From NCBI RefSeq assembly GCF_009908315.1, contig NZ_JAAATW010000007.1, positions 1 through 55,649 on the forward strand: DNA of 55,649 nt. The letters run 5' to 3'. Source of the DNA: Paragemmobacter ruber (lineage in GTDB: Bacteria > Pseudomonadota > Alphaproteobacteria > Rhodobacterales > Rhodobacteraceae). The position numbers and the translations under genes are program-made. Below the pieces are notes generated by a model that was given only the letters and a program-made list of their open reading frames with translations, did not search any database and had not been told where the DNA came from. Below are positions 26,602 through 34,866 of this stretch, in pieces (positions within the stretch are counted from its first letter, which is position 1; every line of letters starts with the position of its first letter).

Positions 26602-27536
26602 GGCTGTGTCTGCCCCCCCGGTTTCGCCTCGGCCCCGTCGGCGCGGGCCTGAGCGCGGCTGTAGAGCATGGTGGGCACCACCATCAGCAGAAGGAGCGCC
26701 ACGGCGACGGAAGAGGCCATGGGCCAATCGCGGGCGGAGAAGAACTCGTCCGAGATCACGCGGCCGATCATCGGGCTGGCGGCATCGCCCACCAGCGTGG
26801 GGATGACCAGTTCGCCCGCCGCCGGGATGAAGACCAGAAGCGCGCCCGCCACGATGCCGGGGATGGATTGCGGCAGGGTCACATCGAGGAACACCCGGAA
26901 GGGGCGGGAGCCGAGATCCATCGCCGCCTCGTCCAGCGCGGGGTCGAGCCGTTCGAGGCTGGCGTAAAGCGGCAGGATCATGAAGGGGAGGTAGGTGTAG
27001 ACCATCACCAGCACGACCGCGAAGTTCGAATGCATGAGCGGCAGCGAGGTGACGGCCCAGCCTTCCGGGGTGAGCCAGTTCCATGCATCGGTGAGCATCT
27101 GGTTGAACCAGCTGTTGCGGCCCATCATCCCCATCCAAGCGTAGACGCGCAGCAGGAAGGACGTCCAGAACGGCAGGATGACGAGCATCAGCAGGATGTT
27201 GCGCCACCCCTTGGAGACCCGCGTCAGCCCAAGCGCCATGGGATAGCCGAGCAGGAGGCACAAAAGCGTGGCGACCCCGGCGTTCAGAAGCGATGTGGTG
27301 AAGGCGCGGATGTAGAGATCATCTGTGAAGAGCCGCGCGTAACCATCGAGATTCACGAGCGGATTTTCACCGCCAAAGCCGAAGGGCGGGGCGGTGGGGG
27401 TGCGGGTGGCCACGCTCATGGCGACGACGATCAGGAAGGGCAGCAGGAAGAGGATCAGGAGCCAGAGATAGGGCAACCCGATCAGGATGCCTGCAAAGCC
27501 CCTGCCGTTCAGCCAGTGCGTCAGGCGGGCGCGCAT
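26598..27536 (-). CDS. ABC transporter permease (PotH/PotB type)
   Basis: The 312-residue protein has about six transmembrane helices starting with GLPYLWLLILFLLPFLIVVAM, and the EAA loop DEAAMDLGSRPFRVFLDVTLPQSIPGI. The ATG ending at 27536 is chosen because the ATPase stop lies five bases away; a longer in-frame extension is proline/serine rich and unlikely. The pair of Pot-type permeases plus a Tat-like binding protein is the complete inner-membrane importer. Confidence 0.9.
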   Translation of the reverse strand: MRARLTHWLNGRGFAGILIGLPYLWLLILFLLPFLIVVAMSVATRTPTAPPFGFGGENPLVNLDGYARLFTDDLYIRAFTTSLLNAGVATLLCLLLGYPMALGLTRVSKGWRNILLMLVILPFWTSFLLRVYAWMGMMGRNSWFNQMLTDAWNWLTPEGWAVTSLPLMHSNFAVVLVMVYTYLPFMILPLYASLERLDPALDEAAMDLGSRPFRVFLDVTLPQSIPGIVAGALLVFIPAAGELVIPTLVGDAASPMIGRVISDEFFSARDWPMASSVAVALLLLMVVPTMLYSRAQARADGAEAKPGGQTQP

Positions 27537-27540
27537 CCGG

Positions 27541-28638
27541 TCAATCCCGCAGGAGGATGGCGGAGGCCGGCTCGAAGCTGAGCCAGACGCGATCATACCA
27601 GTCGGGGCGGGCCTCGCCATCGCGGCGGGCGTTGACGGCATGCACGGCCATCAAGCTGCCGCCGGGCAGGGTGATGCGATAGAGGCTGTCCTTGCCGAAA
27701 TAGGCCAGATCCTTCACCTCGCCCGAGATCACGTTGGGGCCGTCGGGGCGGTCGCGGTGGAGTGCCACCTTTTCGGGGCGCAGGCCGAGGGTGAGGCTTT
27801 CGCCGGGGGCAAGGCCGGGCAGGGCGATGGTCTCGACCTCGGTGCCGAAGGCGGGCACGGTGAGGCGCGCGCGGGGGCCGGAGACGGCGGTGACGGTGGC
27901 CGGAAACTGGGTGATGGAGCCCAGGAAATTGGCGACGAAGCGGGTGGCGGGGTGTTCGTAGACCTCGGCCGGGGGGCCGATCTGCTGCACCTGGCCCCGA
28001 TCCATCACGGCGATGCGGTCGGCCAGTGTCATCGCCTCTTCCTGATCATGGGTGACGACGATGAAGGTGACGCCGGTGCGTTCCTGGATCGACATCAGTT
28101 CGAACTGCGTCTGTTCGCGCAGCTTCTTGTCCAGCGCGGCGAGCGGTTCGTCGAGCAGGAGGAGTTTCGGCTGCCGGGCCAGGGCGCGGGCCAGCGCCAC
28201 GCGCTGGCGCTGGCCGCCCGAGATCTGATGCGGCTTGCGCTGGGCGAAGGGGGCAAGCTGGACCAGATCGAGCATGGCGCGGACGCGGTCGGCCCGTTCG
28301 GCCGCCGACATGGCGTCGTGTTTCAGGCCGTAGCCCACGTTCTTTTCCACCGTCATATGGGGAAAGAGCGCATAGCTTTGGAACATCATATGGACGGGCC
28401 GTTCCCAAGGCGGGACGCCGGTCATGTCCTGCCCATCGAGGAAGATGCGGCCTGCGGAGGGGTCTTCGAACCCTGCCAGCATGCGCAGGAGCGTGGTCTT
28501 GCCGCAGCCGGAGCCGCCGAGCAGGGCGAAGATTTCGCCCCGGTCGATGGTGAGAGAGACGTCACGCACGGCCTGAAAGGTGCCGAAATTCTTGGAAACG
28601 CCTTCGATCCGCAGGAACGGCGCCGGAGATGCGGGCAT
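27541..28638 (-). CDS. ABC transporter ATP-binding protein (PotA/PotG type)
   Basis: The 365-residue ATPase has Walker A GGSGCGKTT, the Q-loop FQSYALFPHMTV, signature ISGGQRQRVALARAL, Walker B LLLDEPLAALD, the switch histidine VVTHDQEEAM and a C-terminal TOBE domain (about 280-365). This is the PotA/CUT1-like form. It begins three bases after the stop of the binding protein gene and powers the two Pot-type permeases downstream. Confidence 0.93.
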   Translation of the reverse strand: MPASPAPFLRIEGVSKNFGTFQAVRDVSLTIDRGEIFALLGGSGCGKTTLLRMLAGFEDPSAGRIFLDGQDMTGVPPWERPVHMMFQSYALFPHMTVEKNVGYGLKHDAMSAAERADRVRAMLDLVQLAPFAQRKPHQISGGQRQRVALARALARQPKLLLLDEPLAALDKKLREQTQFELMSIQERTGVTFIVVTHDQEEAMTLADRIAVMDRGQVQQIGPPAEVYEHPATRFVANFLGSITQFPATVTAVSGPRARLTVPAFGTEVETIALPGLAPGESLTLGLRPEKVALHRDRPDGPNVISGEVKDLAYFGKDSLYRITLPGGSLMAVHAVNARRDGEARPDWYDRVWLSFEPASAILLRD

Positions 28639-28640
28639 GA

Positions 28641-29744
28641 TCAGCCGCCGGATTTGATGGTGGTCCAGATCCGCGTGATCTCGCGGTCCTGTTCTTCGGT
28701 CTGGGGGGTGGGGGTGTACATCCGCGCCAGCGTTTCGGCATCGGGATAGACGGCGGGATCGGCGGCGATGGCGGGATCGACGAAGGGCGTCGCCGCCTTG
28801 TTGGCATTGGCATAGCCCGTGAAGTTGGTGCAGGCGGCGATCACCTCGGGGCGCAGGAGGTAATCGACGAAGGCATAGGCATTGTCCAGGTTCGGCGCGT
28901 CGGAGGGCAGGCACAGCAGATCGAACCAGGCCGGCGCCCCGGTCTTTGGGACGTGGTAGGAGAGGTTCATCTCGATCCCCGCCTCGGCGGCGCGGGCCTT
29001 GGCCACGCCGTAATCGCCCGACCAGTTGTTTATGGCGCAAAGCTCGCCATTCGGGATGGCGGGGAGGTAGTTGGAATTGTCGAAGGTGGCGATGTAGTCG
29101 CGGATCGGGGCGAAGGCCTCGGCCATCTTGGCGTATTCGGCGGGGCCTGCGGTGTTGGGGTCTATTCCCAGATAGCTGAGGACCATGAAGCCGATGTCGG
29201 TGGGGCTGTCGAGGATGGAGATCCCGCAATCGGCGAGCGCGGCGGCGTTTTCGGGTTTGAACAGCGTGTCGAGCGAGTCGAGATCGGCATCGGGCAGGCG
29301 TTCGCGCACCATGTCGAGATTGTAGGTGATGCCGACAGAGCCCCACATGTAAGGCACACTGTAGGCGTTGCCGGGGTCGAAACCTTCAACGATTTTCAGT
29401 ATTTGCGGATCGAGATTGGACCAGCCCGACAAGCGCGCGCGGTCAAGTTTCTGATAGACGCCTGCGGCCACGAATTGCGGCAGGCTGAGGCCTGCCATCA
29501 CCACCACGTCATAGCCGGTGGAGCCGGTCAGCATCTTGGCCTGCATTTCCTCGGCGCTGGCGTAGAGGTCGTAGACCACGCCGATGCCGGTTTCGGCCTC
29601 GAAATCCGCGAGCGTGGTTTCGCCGATGTAATCGGACCAGTTGTAGACATTCACCGTGCCGGCCTGCGCCCAGGAGGGGCGGACATAGGGGATCGCCAAG
29701 GTGCTGCCGAGGGTGAGAAGGGCGTTCCGGCGGGTCAGTTTCAT
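28641..29744 (-). CDS. ABC transporter substrate-binding protein (PotD/PotF type)
   Basis: The 367-residue protein starts with a twin-arginine-like signal (LTRRNALLTLGSTLAIPY, cleavage after SWAQA). The mature fold begins VNVYNWSDYIGETTLADFEAETGI, the hallmark of polyamine-type binding proteins; the tryptophan and aspartate typical of amine recognition are retained (NWSDY; DWSG-like NNWSGDYG). It supplies the Pot-type transporter encoded downstream. It lies 46 bases after the Rieske oxygenase gene. A cationic ligand such as a betaine, polyamine or opine is likely; which one is not evident. Confidence 0.92.
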   Translation of the reverse strand: MKLTRRNALLTLGSTLAIPYVRPSWAQAGTVNVYNWSDYIGETTLADFEAETGIGVVYDLYASAEEMQAKMLTGSTGYDVVVMAGLSLPQFVAAGVYQKLDRARLSGWSNLDPQILKIVEGFDPGNAYSVPYMWGSVGITYNLDMVRERLPDADLDSLDTLFKPENAAALADCGISILDSPTDIGFMVLSYLGIDPNTAGPAEYAKMAEAFAPIRDYIATFDNSNYLPAIPNGELCAINNWSGDYGVAKARAAEAGIEMNLSYHVPKTGAPAWFDLLCLPSDAPNLDNAYAFVDYLLRPEVIAACTNFTGYANANKAATPFVDPAIAADPAVYPDAETLARMYTPTPQTEEQDREITRIWTTIKSGG

Positions 29745-29790
29745 GGCGGTCTCCCTGTGGTGTCTGGCCGGTTGATCCGGTCTGTGGGAT

Positions 29791-31014
29791 TCAGGCTATG
29801 CCTGCTTGTCCTTGGGCGACAAGCATTTCCTGATTGAGGGCGGCGATGCGGTCTTCGGGCGGGGCTGTATCGAGGGTGAGGACAGGCAGAAGGGCGCGCA
29901 GGTCGTCGTGATGGCGGCGCAGGCCCCATTCGAGATCGGACAGGTGGAAGCCGTCAAAGGCCGAGGAGCGCATGGATTCGTTTGACCAGATGGAAAGCTG
30001 CTGGTCTTCGGCCGAGGTGTCGCGGTCGATCCGCATGGCGAGGTAGCGGGCGAGCCGTTCGCGGCGCGTCTCTTCCGGGTTGCGGTAGAGGCGTCCGGTG
30101 AGGCACGTGCGGCCGGGGGCGAGCGGGATTTCGTGATAGAATTGAATGCTTTCCGGGGTGAAGGAGAAGACGATTTGGGGAAAGACGCCGTAGTACGTCC
30201 ATGCCCCGGCAAGGTGCGGTGGCAGGTGGTCGCGCGCCTGTGACAGGCGGTTGTACTGGCGCACCGACCAGAGCCGACCCGGGGTGTCCCCGTAGCGGCC
30301 GACCGAGATGTTCAGGCCGTTTGGAAGGAAGATGTCGCGGTAGTCGCGGCCGTAGAGATCCTGCAGGCCAGGATGGGCGAGGGGGACGTGATAGCCTTCG
30401 TTGTCAACGTCGCGGACGGATTTCCAGTTCACCGGCAGGTCAGTGGACCAGTAGGGGGTGGCGACAGGCAGGATGTCGGCCGTGCGATAGGCGGCGAAGT
30501 CGGCATCATAGGGGGCCAGAAGATCGGCGATATCGGGCTGCGGGCCGGGCTGGAAGCGGATGAAGAGAAAGCCGTGGAAGGATTGCAGTTCAATGGGTTT
30601 CAGGCCGAACTTCGTGCGGTCCATATCGCCGAAGCTGCCCGGTTGGGCAGGCCCGCGCAGCGTGCCGTCGAGGTTGTAGACCCAGCCATGGAAGGGGCAG
30701 ATGATGGCGCCCCGGCATTGGCCGCGCGCGCCATCGACGACGCGCGCGCCCCGGTGGCGGCACAGGTTGTGGAAGGCGCGCACGATGCCATCGGCGCCGC
30801 GCATGAGGACGGCGCGTTCGCCCAGCATGTCGAAGGTGATCCAGTCGCCAGGGGCGGGCAGGTCACATTCATGCCCCGCGACCTGCCAATGGGTCAGGAA
30901 GACATGGGTCTTTTCCAGATCGAACAGGGCGGGGGAGTGGTACGTCCAACCCGGCAGGCCACGGCGATCCCAGTCGTTCGGGATCGGGAGTGAGGACAGC
31001 GGATGGGTGGTCAT
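29791..31014 (-). CDS. Rieske non-heme iron oxygenase, alpha subunit
   Basis: The 407-residue protein has an N-terminal Rieske [2Fe-2S] domain (CRHRGARVVDG... then CPFHG, giving C-x-H and C-x2-H) and a C-terminal catalytic domain with the mononuclear iron motif DVDNEGYHVPLAHPG (two histidines and the bridging aspartate). It looks most like the quaternary-ammonium oxygenases of the GbcA/CntA kind, which demethylate betaines or cleave carnitine. No reductase is adjacent, so electrons must come from elsewhere. It is the first gene of the operon, directly behind the palindromic operator and divergent from the BetI-like regulator. The ATG ending at 31014 has AAGG upstream. Confidence 0.88.
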   Translation of the reverse strand: MTTHPLSSLPIPNDWDRRGLPGWTYHSPALFDLEKTHVFLTHWQVAGHECDLPAPGDWITFDMLGERAVLMRGADGIVRAFHNLCRHRGARVVDGARGQCRGAIICPFHGWVYNLDGTLRGPAQPGSFGDMDRTKFGLKPIELQSFHGFLFIRFQPGPQPDIADLLAPYDADFAAYRTADILPVATPYWSTDLPVNWKSVRDVDNEGYHVPLAHPGLQDLYGRDYRDIFLPNGLNISVGRYGDTPGRLWSVRQYNRLSQARDHLPPHLAGAWTYYGVFPQIVFSFTPESIQFYHEIPLAPGRTCLTGRLYRNPEETRRERLARYLAMRIDRDTSAEDQQLSIWSNESMRSSAFDGFHLSDLEWGLRRHHDDLRALLPVLTLDTAPPEDRIAALNQEMLVAQGQAGIA

Positions 31015-31062
31015 GCGACATGCCTTCGTGCTGGGGCGGTGGGGCGGATGGTCGCAAGATTC

Positions 31063-31080
31063 TGATTGAACTGTCAATCA
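31063..31080. promoter_or_regulatory. Perfect palindromic operator between Rieske and tetR genes
   Basis: TGATTGA-ACTG-TCAATCA is a perfect 7-bp inverted repeat with a four-base spacer. It resembles the BetI operator type (TTGATTGAAC...TCAAT). On the minus strand it contains TTGACA, a possible -35 element of the Rieske operon, so repressor binding would block transcription. Confidence 0.65.
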
Positions 31081-31166
31081 AAATGATGAAGCTGGGGGAA
31101 AGGCCTTGTTTTCCAGATGGGATCGGCTATCGACCGGGCCGACGACGCCCCCTGCAGGGAGTTCCG

Positions 31167-31820
31167 ATGGACGATATCACCGATCCGGCAAACCTGCCGC
31201 GCCGCAAGCTGAGCCGCGAGGAGCGGCGTTTGCAACTGATCGAGGCGACGATTTCGGTGATTGCCGAGAACGGGTTTGCGCGCACCACGCTGGGCGAGGT
31301 GGCGCGGCGGGCGGGGCTGTCGCATGGGTTGGCGAATTTCCATTTCGAGTCGAAGGAAAAGCTGCTGGCGGCGACACTGGATCATCTGTCGGACGAGTAC
31401 CGCGCCAATTGGCAGGCGGCGCTGGCCGTGGCGGGGCCGCATCCGGCAGACCGGATTGCCGCGCTGATTGCAGCGGATTTCGCCCCGGTGATCTGCACGC
31501 CGGACCGGCTGGCGGCGTGGTGCGCGTTTTGGGGCGAGGCGCAGAGCCGTCCGCTTTATCAGGCGCATTGCGGATCGAATGACGCGGAGTATCAGCGGCT
31601 TCTGGATGGGCTGTGTCGGGAGTTGCTGGCCCTTGGGGGGTATCCCGGCGATGCGGTGCGGATGGCGCGGGTGCTGCGGGTGACGACCGAGGGTGTTTGG
31701 CTCGATCTGATGACGATGCAGGCGCCCTATGACCGGGACGAGGCGCTGGCCACCGTCTGGGCGGTGGCGGCGGCGTTCTTTCCGCGCCATTTTGGCCCCG
31801 AGGGGCGGCTGACTGTCTGA
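31167..31820 (+). CDS. TetR-family regulator, BetI-like
   Basis: The 217-residue protein has the TetR helix-turn-helix at about 20-65 (RRLQLIEATISVIAENGFARTTLGEVARRAG, with GLANFHFESKEKLL) and a C-terminal ligand domain with the BetI-like segment CAFWGEAQSRPLY. BetI itself responds to choline; this paralogue probably senses a related onium compound. GGGAG lies seven bases before the ATG at 31167. It is divergent from the Rieske/ABC operon across the perfect palindrome and is followed by a flavin monooxygenase gene in the same direction. Confidence 0.88.
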   Translation: MDDITDPANLPRRKLSREERRLQLIEATISVIAENGFARTTLGEVARRAGLSHGLANFHFESKEKLLAATLDHLSDEYRANWQAALAVAGPHPADRIAALIAADFAPVICTPDRLAAWCAFWGEAQSRPLYQAHCGSNDAEYQRLLDGLCRELLALGGYPGDAVRMARVLRVTTEGVWLDLMTMQAPYDRDEALATVWAVAAAFFPRHFGPEGRLTV

Positions 31821-31944
31821 TGCGCGGTTGGTTAGGCCATGCCTAATCAGGGCCGAGCGAAATGCGTGTTTCTGCCGGGGGGTGTTGTCGCCTAGACCAA
31901 GGGGGCGGGGCTGGCCCGCAGGCGGCAGGCGGCAGGGGGCGGTG

Positions 31945-33219
31945 ATGGCGGTGGAGACGGTCGAGACGCTGGTGATCGGGGGCGGGCAGGCGGGGCTTGC
32001 CATGAGCGCGCATCTGGGGCGGCTGGGCCTGCCGCATCTGGTGCTGGAACGCCACCGCATCGCCGAGCGCTGGCGCACGGAGCGGTGGGATTCGCTGGTG
32101 GCCAATGGCCCGGCCTGGCATGACCGTTTCCCCGATCTGACCTTTGATGACATCGACGGCGATGCCTTTGCGCCGAAGGATCGGATCGTGCGGTATTTCG
32201 AGACCTATGCCGCGCAGAACGGATCACCCATCCGCTGCGGGGTGGACGTGCGGCGGCTGGAGCGGATGCCGGACGGGCAGTTCCGGGCCGAAACATCGGC
32301 GGGCGGGGTGATCGTGGCGCGCAACGTGGTGTCGGCCACGGGGCCGTTCCAGAAGCCGGTATTCCCCTGGATGATCCCCGCGGATGCGGGGGTGATGCAG
32401 ATCCATTCCAGCGCCTATCGCAACCCGGGCCAATTGCCCGAGGGGGCGGTTCTGGTGGTGGGGGCGGGGTCATCGGGCGCGCAGATCGCGGATGAGCTGC
32501 TGCGGGCGGGGCGGAAGGTGTTTTTGTCCGTCGGGCCGCATGACCGGCCGCCGCGCGCCTATCGGGGGCGGGATTTCGTCTGGTGGCTGGGGGCCCTGGG
32601 CAAGTGGGATGCCCGCGCCATCACGCCGGGGATGGAGCATGTGACGATTGCCGTTAGCGGGGCCGAGGGCGGGCAGACGGTGGATTTCCGGCGCATGGCG
32701 GCGCGGGGGATGGTGCTGGTGGGGCGGACGGAGGGGTTCGCGGCAGGGCGTCTGCGCTTTGCCCCCGATCTGGCGGCGAACATCGCGCGGGGGGATGCGA
32801 ATTACCTTTCTGTGCTGGATGAGGCCGATGCCTTTGTGGCGCGCGAAGGGCTGACGTTGCCCGAAGAGCCGGAGGCGCGTGTGATCGGGCCGGATCCCGC
32901 CTGCATGACCGATCCTGTCCTGTCGCTGGATCTGGCGGCAGAGGGCGTGGCGGCGGTGATCTGGGCCACGGGCTATGTGCTGGATTACGGCTGGATGAAG
33001 ATCGACGTCTTCGACGCGCAAGGGCGCCCGCGCCATCAGCGGGGGGTGTCGGCGGTGCCGGGGCTGTATTTCCTGGGCCTGCCGTGGCTGTCGCGCCGCG
33101 CGTCAGCCTTCATCTGGGGGGTTTGGACGGACGCGCAGCATCTGGCCGGGCAGATCGCCCGCCGTCGGGAGGATGCGCTGGCCGAAGCTCAGTTCGGGGA
33201 GAGCAGGCCGGGCTTGTAG
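31945..33219 (+). CDS. Flavin-containing monooxygenase-like NAD(P)/FAD protein
   Basis: The 424-residue protein has the FAD-binding fingerprint VIGGGQAGLAMSAHL near the N-terminus, a second dinucleotide motif VVGAGSSGAQIADEL (about residue 172-186) and the late ATGYVLDYGW segment (family ATG motif). The type is YUCCA/CzcO-like class B monooxygenase, which hydroxylates or S/N-oxidises small molecules using NADPH and O2. Its start at the ATG 31945 follows GGCAGGGGGCGG. It is transcribed in the same direction as the BetI-like gene 124 bases upstream and may act in the same pathway; that is inference. The last 31 bases overlap a convergent small gene. Confidence 0.85.
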   Translation: MAVETVETLVIGGGQAGLAMSAHLGRLGLPHLVLERHRIAERWRTERWDSLVANGPAWHDRFPDLTFDDIDGDAFAPKDRIVRYFETYAAQNGSPIRCGVDVRRLERMPDGQFRAETSAGGVIVARNVVSATGPFQKPVFPWMIPADAGVMQIHSSAYRNPGQLPEGAVLVVGAGSSGAQIADELLRAGRKVFLSVGPHDRPPRAYRGRDFVWWLGALGKWDARAITPGMEHVTIAVSGAEGGQTVDFRRMAARGMVLVGRTEGFAAGRLRFAPDLAANIARGDANYLSVLDEADAFVAREGLTLPEEPEARVIGPDPACMTDPVLSLDLAAEGVAAVIWATGYVLDYGWMKIDVFDAQGRPRHQRGVSAVPGLYFLGLPWLSRRASAFIWGVWTDAQHLAGQIARRREDALAEAQFGESRPGL

Positions 33220-33455
33220 CCGTTCTGGCCGAACTGGGCGATCACGCGGGGGCCGATGATGCGCCACATCATCCCGAGGGTGATCACGGCCGCGCCGAGC
33301 GTGCCGGTCAGGGCGGCGAGGATGAGGTCGCCGGTTTCAGAGACGCCGCCGAGGAAATGGGCAAGGCCGATCGTGAGAAGCGGCAGGTGGAGGCCGAGGA
33401 AGGCCACGCCAAGCAGGCGGCCGAAGGTTTCGCAATCACATTTCTGATCGTTCAT
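33189..33455 (-). CDS. Small two-helix membrane protein, unknown function
   Basis: The 88-residue product starts with a cysteine pair (MNDQKCDCETF) and has two hydrophobic segments at about 13-37 and 43-64, then a short polar tail. I do not recognise a family. Its 3' end overlaps the convergent monooxygenase gene by 31 bases. The RuBisCO-like gene upstream on the same strand ends 126 bases away, so co-transcription is possible but not shown. Confidence 0.6.
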   Translation of the reverse strand: MNDQKCDCETFGRLLGVAFLGLHLPLLTIGLAHFLGGVSETGDLILAALTGTLGAAVITLGMMWRIIGPRVIAQFGQNGYKPGLLSPN

Positions 33456-33580
33456 CGCGCTATCCTCCTGTTGTCTGGGTACTGGAGAAAACGACGGGGG
33501 CGAGGATGGATTTATCCATCCTTAGGGATGGCAGGGGGTGGCGAAGGTCTGAGCCATACCGCCCCCTCCGGCATTTCGCG

Positions 33581-34840
33581 TCAGGCGCCGCCCGGTCCGT
33601 AGGCGCGCACCGCCGCGGCAAGGGCGGGGCTGTCTTTGGCGGCAAGGTCGAGGGGGATGCCAGACATGGCCGCGGCCCACGCATCCTGCAGGGCGCGGAC
33701 CCCGGCGGCGGGGCCGTCGGGATGGGCCATGATGCCGCCGCCTGCGGCGAAGATGAGGTCGGGCGTGTGCAGCGCGGCCCATGTGCCATGGACCTGCAGC
33801 GCCGTCTGGCCCGACGAGAAGACCGGCATCGCGGTGGCGGGGCGGCCGGGCGAAAGCGGTGTGGCCAGCGCGCGGGCCGAGGCGATCACGCTGCCGTCGG
33901 CTTCGCAGAACTTGTTGGCGAGCCCGTTGACATGCAGATGATCGGCCCCCGCCAGCCGCCAGAGCGCCGACCATGCGGCATAGTCGAAGCCAAGACCGGG
34001 ATGGCGGGACAGGTAACCCCAGCCATTGCGATGGGTGTGGATGGGAAGCTGGGCGTGGCGGCGCAGGGCCAGCATGCCCGTCAGGCCGATGGAATTGGCG
34101 CTGGCCATGATGCAGGTCCCGCCCAGGGACAGGATCAGATCGTGGCGGGCGCGCATCTCATCGACCTCGCCCGTCAGGTTGAAGGCATACATCACCTTTT
34201 TTCCGGTGCGGTCGGCATGGGCGTTGATGACGGCCATCACGGCGCGGGCGCGGGCGTCGAAGGGGCAGACGGCGCCGTCGGCCTGCAATTCATCATCCTT
34301 TATGAAGTCGATGCCCGCTTGGCAGAGGGTGGCCACCATGGCGGCGGTCTCATCGGGTGAGAGGCCGATGGAGGGTTTGATGATGGTGCCGATCAGGGGG
34401 CGGCCCTGCACGCCGGCCAGCGTGCGGGTGCCTGTCGTGCCGAAGGCGGGGCCGGGGCAGGCGGCGACGAGTTCGGGCGGAAAGCGCAGCGCGGTGAGGC
34501 GGAGGGCGGCGACGCAGTTCAGTTCGAACAGGTTGCCCGCGACGGTGGCGAGGATGTTGGGCAGGCTGGGGCCGGTATTGGCCAGCGGCCAGGACAGGGT
34601 GAGGCGGGCGCGGCGGTGGGGGGCGTGGGGCGTGGCGGCGCCGGGCAGGGCGGGGCCGGGGATGGGGCCAAGATCGGTGATCGCCTCGATGCGGGCGGCG
34701 GAGCGCGCCTTGAGTTCCGCGGTCTCGCCCGGGACGGGGCGGAAGGTGCCGGATGACTGTTCCCCCGCGATGGTGGCTGCCGCCTTTTCCAGCGCGACGG
34801 GGGTTTCGAGGATGTAGTCGGCCTCAAGGCGCGGGGACAT
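33581..34840 (-). CDS. RuBisCO-like protein of the D-apionate pathway
   Basis: This 419-residue protein is a form IV RuBisCO-like protein. By eye it keeps many RuBisCO active-site positions: E27, N103, K155 (GTIIKPS), the carbamylation/metal triad K181-D183-E184 (FIKDDE), H270-R271, H303, K310 (loop 6 spacing of seven from the histidine), S343 and the GGG phosphate loop. The second lysine of KPK is replaced by serine. In characterised loci the partner of OiaK is either OiaT, a 3-oxoisoapionate-4-phosphate transcarboxylase/hydrolase, or OiaX, a decarboxylase. No tetrose-phosphate isomerase is nearby, so OiaT, giving 3-phosphoglycerate and glycolate, fits better. Confidence 0.85.
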   Translation of the reverse strand: MSPRLEADYILETPVALEKAAATIAGEQSSGTFRPVPGETAELKARSAARIEAITDLGPIPGPALPGAATPHAPHRRARLTLSWPLANTGPSLPNILATVAGNLFELNCVAALRLTALRFPPELVAACPGPAFGTTGTRTLAGVQGRPLIGTIIKPSIGLSPDETAAMVATLCQAGIDFIKDDELQADGAVCPFDARARAVMAVINAHADRTGKKVMYAFNLTGEVDEMRARHDLILSLGGTCIMASANSIGLTGMLALRRHAQLPIHTHRNGWGYLSRHPGLGFDYAAWSALWRLAGADHLHVNGLANKFCEADGSVIASARALATPLSPGRPATAMPVFSSGQTALQVHGTWAALHTPDLIFAAGGGIMAHPDGPAAGVRALQDAWAAAMSGIPLDLAAKDSPALAAAVRAYGPGGA

Positions 34841-34866
34841 GGGGTTCCTTTCCGGGGGCGGGGCGG

